This document shows, piece after piece, positions 50,474 through 60,017 of a stretch of DNA of 64,000 nt. The notes under the pieces are model-generated. The model searched no databases and was not told where the DNA came from. It saw only the letters and a program-made list of their open reading frames with translations. Origin of the DNA: Mycobacteroides franklinii (GTDB lineage Bacteria > Actinomycetota > Actinomycetes > Mycobacteriales > Mycobacteriaceae). Where the stretch lies: positions 1 through 64,000 of the forward strand of contig NZ_MAFQ01000019.1 in the NCBI RefSeq assembly GCF_002013895.1, read 5' to 3'. Position 1 is the first letter of the stretch; every line of letters begins with the position of its first letter. The position numbers and the translations under genes were made by a program.

Positions 50474-53400
50474 GCGCTTACTCGCCAGCTGAATTGTCGA
50501 AGGCCTTGGGACTGTTCGAGCCGACCGATGAGCAGGCTGCCGTCATCGGGGCGCCCCCCGGTCCGATGGTGGTGATCGCGGGTGCTGGCGCGGGCAAGAC
50601 CGAGACCATGGCCGCCCGGGTGGTGTGGTTGGTGGCCAATGGCTATGCCACGCCCGCCCAGGTGCTCGGGCTCACCTTCACCCGTAAGGCGGCGGGTCAG
50701 TTGTTGCGACGCGTCAGGTCGCGGCTCGCCCGATTGGCGGGCAGCGGGATCATGGCACCGGTCAGCGCCGACGAACCCGATCCCGTCATCGCCACCTATC
50801 ACGCATATGCCGGAACATTGCTCCGCGAGCATGGGCTGTTGCTGCCCATGGAGCCCAATGCGCGTCTGCTGACCGAAACACAGTTGTGGCAGATGGCTTT
50901 CCGATTGGTCTGCGATTTCGATGGGGATCTGGATACCGAGAAGACGCCCGGTGCCGTCACGGCTCAGGTGCTGGCGCTGGCCGGCCAGCTCTCCGAGCAT
51001 TTGGTGGACACCACCGACCTGCTGTCCTCGCATGACGAGCTGGAACAGTTGATTCACACCCTGCCTCCCGGCCCGCGTCAGCGGGAGGGCGGCCCGAGCG
51101 CGTGGCTGCTGCGATTGGTGGAAACACAGCATGAGCGCACGCAGCTCCTCGCGATCGTGGAGCAGCTGATTGCGCTGATGCGTGCCCGCGGGGTTCTCGA
51201 TTTTGGTGCACAGATGTCGTTGTCGGCTCGCCTAGCCGCGGATCATCCTGTGGTGGGACAGACTCAGCGGGATCGCTATCGGGTGGTGCTGCTCGATGAG
51301 TACCAAGACACCGGACATGCCCAGCGCATCTTGTTGTCGTCCTTGTTCGGTCGGGGTGTCGACCCCGAATTGGCGTTGACCGCCGTGGGTGATCCGATCC
51401 AATCCATCTACGGCTGGCGTGGCGCATCGGCGACCAATCTGCCCCGTTTCACCACCGACTTTCCGCTGCCGGACGGATCACCGGCGCCGACAAAGGAATT
51501 GCGTACCAGCTGGCGCAATCCGCCCGAAGCCCTGCACCTGGCCAACGCCGTGTCGGAGGAGGCGCGCCGGCGTTCGGTAGCGGTGCGGCCGCTGCGCCCT
51601 CGGCCGGACGCCACCTCCGGCCACATCGCCTGTGCACTGCTCGGTGACGTGGCTGCCGAACGGGAATGGGTTGCGACACAACTTGCCTCGGTGTACCAGC
51701 AGGCGCATCGCGAGGGAAATCGCCCACCAGCCTCGGCGGTGCTGGTCAGGCGGAACAGTGATGCCGCTCCCATGGCAGAAGCCCTTGTTGCACAAGGTGT
51801 TCCGGTTGAGGTAGTCGGATTGACCGGCCTGCTTGGTCTTCCGGAGGTCGCCGATACCGTGGCGATGCTGCGCCTTGTCGCCGACCCGACGGCCGGCCCG
51901 GCCGCCCTGCGAGTGTTGACCGGCCCCCGGTGGCGCCTTGGCGCCCACGATCTGGTGGTGCTGTGGCGGCGGGCGACGGGATTCGGTCGCGGCGGATCGG
52001 GGAAGACCGGCGAGGACATCGGGGAAGAGGCCGACGTTCCGTGCTTGGCGGACGCCATCAGCGATCCCGGCACACCCGATGAGTACTCGCCGGAAGGCTG
52101 GGCGCGCCTGGGCGCGCTGCGGCGGGAATTGTCCGCGTTGCGCGCGCGCCTCGGTATGCCGCTCACCGACCTGATCGCCGAGGTGCAGCGGGTGCTGGCA
52201 CTGGATGTCGAGCTTGTCGCGGCGCAACGCAGCGGCGGCTTGGACCAGCTGCGTGCCTTCACCGACGTGGCCGCAGGATTCGCCGAGGCCGCCGATCAGG
52301 GCGATCCGGTGGGGGTGGTCGCCGCATTCCTGCAATACCTGGACGCCGCGTGGGAGATCGAAAAAGGCCTCGCACCTGTGGAAGTGGCGACTAGCCCGGG
52401 GCGAGTCCAAATTCTGACCGTACATTCGGCCAAGGGGCTGGAATGGGATGTCGTCGCCGTTCCGCATCTGAGTGCCGGAGTGTTCCCGTCGGGTGTGGCC
52501 GCGCCGACCTGGTTGACGAGTGCCACGGAACTTCCGCCGTTGGTGCGCGGTGATCGCGCCACCCAGGGGGATCGTTTCGGAGTTCCACAGCTGGACACCG
52601 AGGGCATCACCAACCGCAAACAGCTCTCCGACGCGATCGCGCGGCACAAGGACAGCCTGGCCACTCGCCGGATCGATGAGGAGCGCAGGCTGCTGTACGT
52701 GGCGGTTACCCGTTCGGCCGAGCAGCTTTTCGTCTCGGGACACCATTGGGGCCAAACCGGACTCAAACCGAAGGGGCCGTCGGACTTTTTGATCGAACTG
52801 CGTGATGTCATCGAAGCCGCCGCTGCCGAAGGCATTCCGTGTGGAACTGTCGAGCAGTGGGCTACCGAGCCGGCGGCGGGTGAACGCAATCCCATGCTCG
52901 ATCAGACAGTTGAAGCGCGATGGCCGGCCGACCCGCTTGCGGGTAGACGCGGTGGACTTGAGGCGGGTGCGCAGCTGGTGCGCGATGCGCTCGCCGGTAC
53001 GGCCTCGCTGACCGAAGCCGACGAGGACGATCCGGACGGGTGGGGCGCCGATGTCGACGCGCTGCTGCGCGAACGCGAGCTGGCCCATCGACGTCCGGAT
53101 TTGACTCTTCCTCAGCACCTTTCGGTGACAAGCCTGGTGGAGCTGCGTCACGATCCGCAGGCCCTCGCGCGCCGGCTGGCGCGCCCGAGACCCACCCGTC
53201 CGGACCTGGAAGCTCGTCGCGGCACCGCCTTCCATTCCTGGGTGCAGCGTCACTACGGGTCGGTGCGGCTCATCGATTTCGAAGATCTGCCTGGCGACGG
53301 TTACGGGAGTTTCGAGGATGCCGAGGATTTGGCGGCGCTGCAGTCGGCGTTCCTCGATTCGGAGTGGGCGGACCGAACCCCCGCCGAACTGGAGGTGCCG

Positions 53401-53709
53401 TTCGAGATTTCTGTCGCCGGCACGGTCGTGCGTGGACGGATCGATGCAGTGTTCGGACCCGATGGCAGTACAGAGGGCACCTGGACAGTCGTGGACTGGA
53501 AGACCGGTCACGAGCCGTCGGGCGCCGAGATGGAGGCCGCCGCGGTGCAGCTGGCCGTGTACCGGCACGCGTGGGCGGCATTGCAGGGAATCGATCCCTC
53601 ACGGGTGAGCGCGGTGTTCCACTACGTGCGTACGGGTCGCACGGTGGCCCCGGCCGAACTGCCCGAATTGCCGCACGCGGAGGAGCTCGCAGAGCTGACT
53701 CGAGATTGA
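50470..53709 (+). CDS. adnB: ATP-dependent helicase/nuclease AdnB
   Basis: This 1079-residue protein is the second AdnAB subunit. The motor has Walker A AGAGAGKTETMAARV (about residue 36), VLLDEYQDTGHAQ (motif II), GDPIQSIYGWRGA (motif III) and LTVHSAKGLEWD (motif V region). The nuclease carries VVDWKTGHEP (about 1008). In the M. smegmatis complex the AdnB motor drives most of the unwinding. GTG 50470 overlaps the adnA stop (GTGA) and is preferred over codons further upstream. Confidence 0.95.
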   Translation: MSAYSPAELSKALGLFEPTDEQAAVIGAPPGPMVVIAGAGAGKTETMAARVVWLVANGYATPAQVLGLTFTRKAAGQLLRRVRSRLARLAGSGIMAPVSADEPDPVIATYHAYAGTLLREHGLLLPMEPNARLLTETQLWQMAFRLVCDFDGDLDTEKTPGAVTAQVLALAGQLSEHLVDTTDLLSSHDELEQLIHTLPPGPRQREGGPSAWLLRLVETQHERTQLLAIVEQLIALMRARGVLDFGAQMSLSARLAADHPVVGQTQRDRYRVVLLDEYQDTGHAQRILLSSLFGRGVDPELALTAVGDPIQSIYGWRGASATNLPRFTTDFPLPDGSPAPTKELRTSWRNPPEALHLANAVSEEARRRSVAVRPLRPRPDATSGHIACALLGDVAAEREWVATQLASVYQQAHREGNRPPASAVLVRRNSDAAPMAEALVAQGVPVEVVGLTGLLGLPEVADTVAMLRLVADPTAGPAALRVLTGPRWRLGAHDLVVLWRRATGFGRGGSGKTGEDIGEEADVPCLADAISDPGTPDEYSPEGWARLGALRRELSALRARLGMPLTDLIAEVQRVLALDVELVAAQRSGGLDQLRAFTDVAAGFAEAADQGDPVGVVAAFLQYLDAAWEIEKGLAPVEVATSPGRVQILTVHSAKGLEWDVVAVPHLSAGVFPSGVAAPTWLTSATELPPLVRGDRATQGDRFGVPQLDTEGITNRKQLSDAIARHKDSLATRRIDEERRLLYVAVTRSAEQLFVSGHHWGQTGLKPKGPSDFLIELRDVIEAAAAEGIPCGTVEQWATEPAAGERNPMLDQTVEARWPADPLAGRRGGLEAGAQLVRDALAGTASLTEADEDDPDGWGADVDALLRERELAHRRPDLTLPQHLSVTSLVELRHDPQALARRLARPRPTRPDLEARRGTAFHSWVQRHYGSVRLIDFEDLPGDGYGSFEDAEDLAALQSAFLDSEWADRTPAELEVPFEISVAGTVVRGRIDAVFGPDGSTEGTWTVVDWKTGHEPSGAEMEAAAVQLAVYRHAWAALQGIDPSRVSAVFHYVRTGRTVAPAELPELPHAEELAELTRD

Positions 53710-53814
53710 TATCTGCCCAAACTTTTGCCGGTATGTCGCCAGCCAACGCGAACCACGGCCGCCATATGAGTAGATTGACACCCGTGCAACCGGTGAGTCG
53801 GACGCGATCGGCGT

Positions 53815-54900
53815 ATGGCAGGTAAGTTCCGCCAGCGGTTTCGCGGCCTCGATGAGACGCTGACCGCACAGCCAGACCATGCATTGGTCGGTGTTCTGCG
53901 TATCCCCGAAAATACGGCCAGCCCATGGCGAGCGATCGGCAAGCGCATCCTGATAGCGCTGGGAACACTCTTCGCGGCCGTGCTCGTGGTGTACGCGGAT
54001 CGCAGCGGCTACCGCGATGTCGCGTCCACTCCGGAGGAGAGCGACCCGCTCAGCTTCCTGGACTGCTTCTATTACGCCACCGTCTCGCTTTCGACCACCG
54101 GTTACGGCGATATCACCCCGTATACCGAGGGTGCGCGGCTGGTGAACATCCTTGTGATCACGCCGCTGCGGCTGCTGTTCCTGATTGTTCTGGTCGGCAC
54201 CACGGTGGAAGCGCTCACCGAACGTTCGCGTCAAGCACTGAAGATCCAGCGATGGAGGGCCCGCGTGCGCAACCACACCGTTGTCGTCGGATACGGCACC
54301 AAGGGGAAGACCGCCGTGCAGGCGATGCTCTCCGACGGCGCCGCTCCGTCCGAAATCGTGGTCGTCGATGAAGACCAGATGGCCCTGGATGCCGCGGCCT
54401 CCGCCGACCTGGTGACGGTGCGAGGCAGCGCCACCAAATCCGATGTGCTGCGACTCGCTGGTGTGCAGAACGCCAAGTCGATCATCGTGGCCGCCAACCG
54501 CGACGACACCTCGGTGCTCGTCACGCTCACCGCCCGTGAACTTGCCCCCAACGCCAAGATCGTCGCCGCGATCCGCGAGGCCGAGAATGTGCACCTGCTG
54601 CGCCAATCGGGCGCCGACTCGGTCGTGGTGTCCTCCGAAACAGCGGGTCGGCTCCTCGGCATCGCCACCACCACACCGCGGGTCGTCGAGATGATCGAGG
54701 ACCTGTTGACCCCGGAGGCAGGGTTCGCGATCGCCGAACGCGAGGTGGAGCGCAGCGAGGTCGGCGGCTCGCCACGCCACCTCTCGGACATCGTCCTGGG
54801 TGTGGTGCGTGATGGCACCCTGCACCGGGTGGACGCTCCCGAGGTGGATTCCATCGAGGCAACCGATCGTCTGCTCTACGTCCGCAACGCCGGAGCGTGA
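53815..54900 (+). CDS. Two-helix potassium channel with RCK/TrkA-N domain (Rv3200c-like)
   Basis: A 361-residue channel. Two membrane helices flank a pore loop with the selectivity filter TTGYGD (about 98-103). A cytosolic Rossmann-type RCK domain follows with VVVGYGTKGKTAVQAML and VVDED, then a TrkA-C-like tail. It works as a tetramer gated by the RCK ring through a bound ligand such as a nucleotide. It stands between adnB and nudC. Confidence 0.93.
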   Translation: MAGKFRQRFRGLDETLTAQPDHALVGVLRIPENTASPWRAIGKRILIALGTLFAAVLVVYADRSGYRDVASTPEESDPLSFLDCFYYATVSLSTTGYGDITPYTEGARLVNILVITPLRLLFLIVLVGTTVEALTERSRQALKIQRWRARVRNHTVVVGYGTKGKTAVQAMLSDGAAPSEIVVVDEDQMALDAAASADLVTVRGSATKSDVLRLAGVQNAKSIIVAANRDDTSVLVTLTARELAPNAKIVAAIREAENVHLLRQSGADSVVVSSETAGRLLGIATTTPRVVEMIEDLLTPEAGFAIAEREVERSEVGGSPRHLSDIVLGVVRDGTLHRVDAPEVDSIEATDRLLYVRNAGA

Positions 54901-54901
54901 C

Positions 54902-55834
54902 ATGACCTTCCGTCTTCGCAACGTTCCCTTGCTCTCGCGCGTCGGGCTGGATCGCGCCGACGAATTGCGTTCAAACCCAGAGGAATTGGCCAAGGGCTGG
55001 TCAGAGGCGGGTTTGATCACCTTGGACGTTCGCGGCCGCGTGAACATCGTCGACGGGCAGGTGGTCCTGGAGGATGCCGCCCGCTCAGGGGATCAGCCGC
55101 CCGAGCACGCCGTGTTTCTTGGGCGCATCCCGGGCGGCCGCCACGTGTGGGCCGTGCGCGCCGAGCTCGACGACGACAGCGCGCCGCTGCTGGATTTGCG
55201 CCGTTCCGGCCAGTTGTTCGACGACACCAGTGCGGCGCTGCTGGCCACGGCGATGGCCATGTTGTCCTGGCATGACAGTGCCGGCTACAGCCCTGTCGAC
55301 GGATCGCCCACCACTCCCGCCAAGGGCGGTTGGGTTCGGGTCAACTCGACCACCGGGCAGGAGGAATTCCCGCGTACGGACCCTGCCGTCATCTGCCTGG
55401 TGCACGACGGCGGCGATCGCGCAGTGCTTGGCCGTCAGAAGTTCTGGCCGGAGCGGATGTTCTCGCTGCTGGCAGGGTTCGTCGAGGCCGGCGAATCGCT
55501 GGAGGCGTGCGTGGCCCGCGAGATCGCCGAAGAAGTCGGCCTCGAGGTCACCGATGTGCAGTACCTGGGCAGCCAGCCCTGGCCCTTCCCGCGGTCCATC
55601 ATGTTGGGCTTCCACGCGATCGGTGACCCGTCGCAGCCGTTCTCGTTCAACGACGGTGAAATCGCCGAGGCCGATTGGTTCACGCGTGATGAGGTGCGCG
55701 CGGCACTCGAACTGGGGGATTGGACCACGCCATCCGACTCCCGGCTGATGCTGCCGGGGTCGATTTCCATCGCCCGGGAGATCGTCGAATCCTGGGCGTA
55801 CGCCGGGGACGAGCCGCGGGAAGACCGTAGGTAA
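54902..55834 (+). CDS. nudC: NAD(H) pyrophosphatase NudC
   Basis: A 310-residue NUDIX enzyme with the NUDIX box GFVEAGESLEACVAREIAEE and the NudC signature SQPWPFPRS a few residues later. It hydrolyses NADH, and its family also removes NAD caps from RNA. The Cys4 zinc ribbon of E. coli NudC is missing: the place is occupied by GYSPVDGSPTTPAKGG. Mycobacterial versions seem to share this, as I remember. The start at 54902 overlaps the region just after the channel stop. Confidence 0.92.
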   Translation: MTFRLRNVPLLSRVGLDRADELRSNPEELAKGWSEAGLITLDVRGRVNIVDGQVVLEDAARSGDQPPEHAVFLGRIPGGRHVWAVRAELDDDSAPLLDLRRSGQLFDDTSAALLATAMAMLSWHDSAGYSPVDGSPTTPAKGGWVRVNSTTGQEEFPRTDPAVICLVHDGGDRAVLGRQKFWPERMFSLLAGFVEAGESLEACVAREIAEEVGLEVTDVQYLGSQPWPFPRSIMLGFHAIGDPSQPFSFNDGEIAEADWFTRDEVRAALELGDWTTPSDSRLMLPGSISIAREIVESWAYAGDEPREDRR

Positions 55835-55837
55835 GGA

Positions 55838-56110
55838 CTAAACGCCGAGCTTGGCCTTCACCTGGGTCAGCGACGGATTGGTCAGTGCGCTGCCATCGGG
55901 GAACTTCACGGTCGGCACCGTCTGGTTGCCTCCGTTGACTCCTCTGACATAGTCGGCCGCTGCCGGGTCCTCTTCGATGTCGACCTTGGTGTAGTCGATA
56001 CCGGCTGCCTTCAGCTGCGTCTCGAGTCGACGGCAGTAGCCGCACCACGTGGTGGAGTACATGGTCAGGCCGGAATCGCTCGCGGTAGTCACATCGGCAT
56101 TCAACGTCAT
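55838..56110 (-). CDS. mrx1: Mycoredoxin (glutaredoxin-like)
   Basis: This 90-residue protein is a thioredoxin-fold oxidoreductase with the active-site CGYC motif (TTWCGYCRRL, about 23-26) and the cis-Pro segment TVPTVKF. It is the mycoredoxin type that uses mycothiol to reduce mixed disulphides, corresponding to Rv3198A. It is encoded on the minus strand, converging on nudC with a 3-bp gap. Confidence 0.92.
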   Translation of the reverse strand: MTLNADVTTASDSGLTMYSTTWCGYCRRLETQLKAAGIDYTKVDIEEDPAAADYVRGVNGGNQTVPTVKFPDGSALTNPSLTQVKAKLGV

Positions 56111-56200
56111 ACCCCGCCGGAGTGTTCCTTCGGGGTGTGAGATCTGTCAACAGCGGGGTGGGGGCCGGGCGTTGTCGGCGGTTGCTGAGAGGATGGCCCG

Positions 56201-58270
56201 GTGGCGCGCTCTCTCCTTGATGGTCTCGACGACGAGCAGCGCGCCGCCGTCACCGCGCCGCGCGGCCCGGTCTGTGTGCTCGCGGGCGCTGGAACCGGTA
56301 AGACACGCACCATCACCCATCGCATCGCCCACTTGGTCGAATCCGGCCATGTCGCGGCCGGTCAGATCCTGGCGGTCACATTCACGCAGCGGGCGGCGGG
56401 GGAGATGCGGGGCCGACTACGCGACCTGGGCGTCGGGTCCGCGCAGGCCGTCACCTTCCACGCCGCCGGGCTGCGCCAGCTCCGATACTTCTGGCCGCGG
56501 CTGGTCGGCGACACCCGCTGGGAGTTGATCGACAGCAAGTTCACCCTCGTGGCGCAAGCTGCGAATCGCGCGAAACTGAGCACCACCACCGATACCGTGC
56601 GTGACCTCGCCGGTGAAATCGAGTGGGCCAAGGCATCTTTGATCAGCCCGGAGGCCTACCCGGCGGCCGCGGCCAAGTTCGGCAGGGACGCGCCGGTTCC
56701 GGCTGAACAGGTCGCCAAGGTCTATGCGGGCTACGAGAAACTCAAGGCCCGGCCCGACGGGTCCACGCTGCTCGATTTTGACGACTTACTGCTGCATACC
56801 GCTGCGGCCATCGAGAATTCGGAGGCCGTCGCCGACGAGTTCCGGGACCGCTACCGCTGTTTCGTCGTCGACGAATATCAGGATGTCACCCCGTTGCAGC
56901 AGCGGGTACTCGACGCGTGGCTCGGCCCTCGCGATGACCTGACGGTGGTGGGCGATGCCAACCAGACCATCTATTCGTTCACCGGGGCCACTCCGCAGTA
57001 CTTACTCGGCTTCTCCCGCCGTTTTCCCGACGCGACGGTGGTCCGTCTGGAACGTGACTACCGCTCGACACCGCAAGTGGTTTCGCTGGCCAACCGGCTG
57101 ATCTCCGCGGCGCAGGGCCGGGTCGCGGGCAGCAAGCTCCAGCTTGTCGGCCAGCGGCCGGCAGGGCCCGCCCCGCGGTTCTCCGAACATGACGACGAGG
57201 CCGCGGAGGCCAAGTCTGCGGCGAAATCCATTGCGGGATTGATCGAATCCGGAATGCCGGCATCGGAGATCGCGGTGCTGTACCGAATCAACGCGCAGTC
57301 CGAGGTCTATGAAGAGGCGCTCACCGAGGCCGGCATACCGTTCCAGGTGCGTGGCGGCGAAGGCTTCTTCACGCGCCAGGAGGTGCGCCAGTCGCTGGTC
57401 GCCCTGCAGCGTGCGGCGGACCGCGAGTCCGCAGAATTGCCCGTACCGCAACAGGTTCGGGAAGTCTTGGAACCGCTGGGATTGTCCGCGGAGGAGCCAC
57501 ACGGTACCCAGGCGCGTGAGCGCTGGGAATCGCTGCGTGCCCTTGTCGAGCTCGCCGAGGAGGAGTGCGCCCGTCAGCCGGAACTGGATCTGCCCGGTCT
57601 GGTCCGTGAATTACGGGTACGGGCCGAGGCGCGCCACCCACCCACTGTGCAAGGCGTAACGCTGGCCTCGCTGCATGCGGCCAAGGGTCTGGAATGGGAT
57701 GCGGTGTTCCTGGTCGGGCTGGCCGACGGCACCCTGCCCATCTCCCATGCCCTGTCGCGGTCCGGCGATATCGAACCGGTGGAGGAAGAGCGCCGCCTGC
57801 TGTACGTCGGAATCACCCGCGCGCGTGTGCATGTGAGCCTCAGCTGGGCACTCGCGCGGGCGGCCGGTGGTCGCAAGTCGCGCAAGCACTCCCGATTCCT
57901 CAACGGAATCGCCCCGAGTGCACAGCTTCCCGCGGCGGCCACGCCGCGCCGCCGGGGAAATGGTGCACGCTGCCGCATCTGCAATGCGTCGCTCAGCACT
58001 CCGGCCGCGGTGCTGCTGCGGCGCTGCGAGAGCTGCCCATCCGATATCGATGAGGAACTTCTTACCGCACTGAAGGACTGGCGGCTCCAGACGGCCAAGG
58101 AGATGAAGGTGCCGGCGTTCGTGGTGTTCACCGACAACACCTTGATCGCCATCGCCGAACTGCTTCCCGGCGACGATGCCGCCCTCGTTGCGATTCCCGG
58201 GATCGGTGCGCGCAAGCTGGAGCAATACGGCCCTGACGTGCTGCGTTTGGTGCGTGCCCGATCCTCGTGA
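56201..58270 (+). CDS. uvrD2: ATP-dependent DNA helicase UvrD2
   Basis: A 689-residue SF1A helicase with Walker A GAGTGKTRT (about 28-36), VVDEYQDVTPLQQ and LTLASLHAAKGLEWD-type motif V. A zinc-finger-like cluster CRICNAS...CESC (about 588-608) and a C-terminal HRDC domain follow. This is the mycobacterial UvrD2 architecture. It unwinds DNA in repair. Start GTG 56201 has GAGAGGA upstream. Confidence 0.94.
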   Translation: MARSLLDGLDDEQRAAVTAPRGPVCVLAGAGTGKTRTITHRIAHLVESGHVAAGQILAVTFTQRAAGEMRGRLRDLGVGSAQAVTFHAAGLRQLRYFWPRLVGDTRWELIDSKFTLVAQAANRAKLSTTTDTVRDLAGEIEWAKASLISPEAYPAAAAKFGRDAPVPAEQVAKVYAGYEKLKARPDGSTLLDFDDLLLHTAAAIENSEAVADEFRDRYRCFVVDEYQDVTPLQQRVLDAWLGPRDDLTVVGDANQTIYSFTGATPQYLLGFSRRFPDATVVRLERDYRSTPQVVSLANRLISAAQGRVAGSKLQLVGQRPAGPAPRFSEHDDEAAEAKSAAKSIAGLIESGMPASEIAVLYRINAQSEVYEEALTEAGIPFQVRGGEGFFTRQEVRQSLVALQRAADRESAELPVPQQVREVLEPLGLSAEEPHGTQARERWESLRALVELAEEECARQPELDLPGLVRELRVRAEARHPPTVQGVTLASLHAAKGLEWDAVFLVGLADGTLPISHALSRSGDIEPVEEERRLLYVGITRARVHVSLSWALARAAGGRKSRKHSRFLNGIAPSAQLPAAATPRRRGNGARCRICNASLSTPAAVLLRRCESCPSDIDEELLTALKDWRLQTAKEMKVPAFVVFTDNTLIAIAELLPGDDAALVAIPGIGARKLEQYGPDVLRLVRARSS

Positions 58271-58325
58271 TCCCTTGTTCAACACGTGTCTAGCGCGGAT
58301 CGTGATCTCGTCCTAGGCTCGCCCC

Positions 58326-59150
58326 ATGGCCGACGATGACCTCCGCGATTTCGAAGCAGGCACCTTCACTCATGAGGGCGAGACCAAGATCGTGTTGCGA
58401 AAGGGCAGCGGACCGGCGGTGATCGTCATCGCCGAGATGCCCGGGATAACTCCCAAGGTCGCCGACTTCGCGCGCAAGGTCGCCGATATCGGCTGCACCG
58501 CCGTCATGCCGCATCTCTTCGGGAATCCGGGGCAGAACCCCGACCCCAAGGACGGCGGCTGGTTGCGCACCGCCACCTACATGGCGTCCTCGATGTTCCG
58601 TGGCTGTGTGAGCCGCGAATTCACGGTGCTGGCGACGGGGAAGACCTCGCCGGTGATCAACTGGCTGCGCGCGCTGGCCCAGAACGAACATGAGCGCAAC
58701 GGCGGCCCCGGGGTGGGCGCCATCGGCATGTGTTTTACGGGTGGATACGCGCTGGCCATGGCCGCCGACGACCGCCTGCTGGCACCCGTGCTGTCGCAGC
58801 CGTCGATGCCCGTCGGCCTCAGCAAGAAGGCCCGGTACAACATCGATATCTCGCCGTCGGACCTGGCCAAGGTCAAGCATCGCTGCCAACACGACGGGCT
58901 CAAGGTGCTCGGCATGCGGTTCACCAGCGACAAGCTGGTGCCGGCCGAACGGTTCCAGTTCCTCAGGGACGAGCTAGGCGATGCGTTCATCGGCATCGAA
59001 TTGTCCGGCGGAGTCGCCAACCCGGATTCACCGATGCCGCCGCACTCGGTGGTCACCGAACATCTCATCGATGAGCCCGGCCAGCCCACCCGCGCTGCGC
59101 TGGACCAGGTGCTGGACCTGTTCCGCTCGCGACTGCTGACATCCGTGTAA
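58326..59150 (+). CDS. Dienelactone hydrolase family protein
   Basis: A 274-residue alpha/beta hydrolase with the nucleophile in GMCFTGG (a Cys in place of Ser, typical of dienelactone hydrolases) and VIVIAEMPGITPKVADFARKVADIG at the first strands. Late His and Asp residues complete the triad (near LVPAERF and the PHSVVTEH region). The substrate is unknown. It stands alone between uvrD2 and the whiB7 leader. Confidence 0.88.
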   Translation: MADDDLRDFEAGTFTHEGETKIVLRKGSGPAVIVIAEMPGITPKVADFARKVADIGCTAVMPHLFGNPGQNPDPKDGGWLRTATYMASSMFRGCVSREFTVLATGKTSPVINWLRALAQNEHERNGGPGVGAIGMCFTGGYALAMAADDRLLAPVLSQPSMPVGLSKKARYNIDISPSDLAKVKHRCQHDGLKVLGMRFTSDKLVPAERFQFLRDELGDAFIGIELSGGVANPDSPMPPHSVVTEHLIDEPGQPTRAALDQVLDLFRSRLLTSV

Positions 59151-59212
59151 AGCGAAAAAGATGCCAGTTCGACAAAACTGGTTTCGAAGTATTGCCGCAG
59201 GTCAAAAATAAC

Positions 59213-59242
59213 TTGTCAACCGAATGGGCGACCTTTTACTCT
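59213..59242 (+). promoter_or_regulatory. Candidate whiB7 promoter
   Basis: TTGTCA (59213-59218) and TACTCT (59237-59242, fits TANNNT) are spaced by 18 bp. An AT-rich run, CAAAAATAAC (about 59203-59212), lies directly before the -35. WhiB7 binds an AT-rich element just upstream of its -35 to stimulate its own transcription, and the layout fits. The transcript would begin near 59,250, about 435 nt before the coding region. Confidence 0.6.
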
Positions 59243-59311
59243 GGGCGTCAGGAATTCGTGAGGATTCCACATAGACCTGTTCACGTGCGAGTAGACGGAA
59301 GGAGGAGCGAA

Positions 59312-59527
59312 ATGAACACACCCATGAATTGCGGAGACACCTTGTGGCGTGATGCCCATGGTGCCTTTGTCGTGTTGCCGATCGCTCCGCCGTCGCTCCA
59401 GACGCCTACCGCCGTTAAGCCGGCGGTAGCTGCCATGTCGCTGGCTGGCTCGGCTCCTGCGATTAAGCACCGCGCCGCCGCCGCAGCCGCCGCGTATGTC
59501 GCGTCCGTGAATAGGGGATACATCTAG
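59312..59527 (+). CDS. Upstream ORF in the whiB7 leader
   Basis: A 71-codon frame with a strong ribosome site (AAGGAGGAGCG, just before the ATG) lies within the long leader between the promoter and whiB7. It contains an Ala-rich run near its end and an internal hairpin (arms 59406-59414 and 59421-59429). Translation of leader ORFs is known to control whiB7 induction by ribosome-targeting drugs. I infer that this ORF plays that role; its product is unlikely to act on its own. Confidence 0.7.
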   Translation: MNTPMNCGDTLWRDAHGAFVVLPIAPPSLQTPTAVKPAVAAMSLAGSAPAIKHRAAAAAAAYVASVNRGYI

Positions 59528-59549
59528 GTAGCCCCACAACCGCCTCCCA

Positions 59550-59592
59550 GGCCACGGACCCGACACCACCGGGATCCGTGGCCACATTTGTT
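59550..59592 (+). terminator. Attenuator-like hairpin with T-rich tail in the whiB7 leader
   Basis: GGCCACGGA (59550-59558) and TCCGTGGCC (59575-59583) form a perfect 9-bp stem, with further pairing of CCC and GGG inside. ATTTGTTT (59585-59592) follows. It lies 22 nt after the uORF stop and about 90 nt before whiB7. A Rho-independent attenuator relieved by stalled uORF translation is the natural reading. Confidence 0.75.
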
Positions 59593-59684
59593 TGAGCCTC
59601 AAAACCTCAGACGTGGTTCCGGATCTCGATCGATAAGACACCGATACGAGATCAGCAGTTTTACAGGAACCGAAGAGGAAGCAG

Positions 59685-59981
59685 GTGAACGGACACATGA
59701 TGACCGTCGAAGTGGAGGCCCGAAGACTCGCGCTGCCGTGCCATGTCGCGGATGCGGACCTGTGGTTCGCGGAAAGCCCCGCCGACCTGGAGCGGGCGAA
59801 GGCGCTGTGCGCGGACTGCCCGATCCGGTCGCAGTGCCTGGCCGCTGCGCTGGATCGCGCAGAGCCGTGGGGCGTGTGGGGTGGCGAGATCTTGGAGCAG
59901 GGTTCCATCGTGGCGCGCAAGCGGCCCCGTGGACGTCCGCGCAAGGACTCACTGCCTGACGCAGACACCGCCGCGGCATGA
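59685..59981 (+). CDS. whiB7: WhiB-family iron-sulfur transcriptional regulator WhiB7
   Basis: This 98-residue protein has four cluster-binding Cys (positions 19, 42, 45 and 51; LPCHV, LCADCPIRSQC), the turn EPWGVWGGE that contacts the principal sigma factor, and an AT-hook KRPRGRPRK near the C-terminus. It binds a [4Fe-4S] cluster and activates intrinsic resistance genes to ribosome-targeting antibiotics. GTG 59685 is preferred because GAGGAAGCAG lies just upstream; the ATGs at 59697/59700 are alternatives. It has a long regulated leader. Confidence 0.95.
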   Translation: MNGHMMTVEVEARRLALPCHVADADLWFAESPADLERAKALCADCPIRSQCLAAALDRAEPWGVWGGEILEQGSIVARKRPRGRPRKDSLPDADTAAA

Positions 59982-60017
59982 CGCGGCATATCGCGGATGC
60001 CGCAGGCCTCGATAACC

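Noticed and set aside
51478..53568. A 696-codon open frame on the minus strand
   Set aside because: Antisense shadow of adnB without ribosome site or family resemblance.
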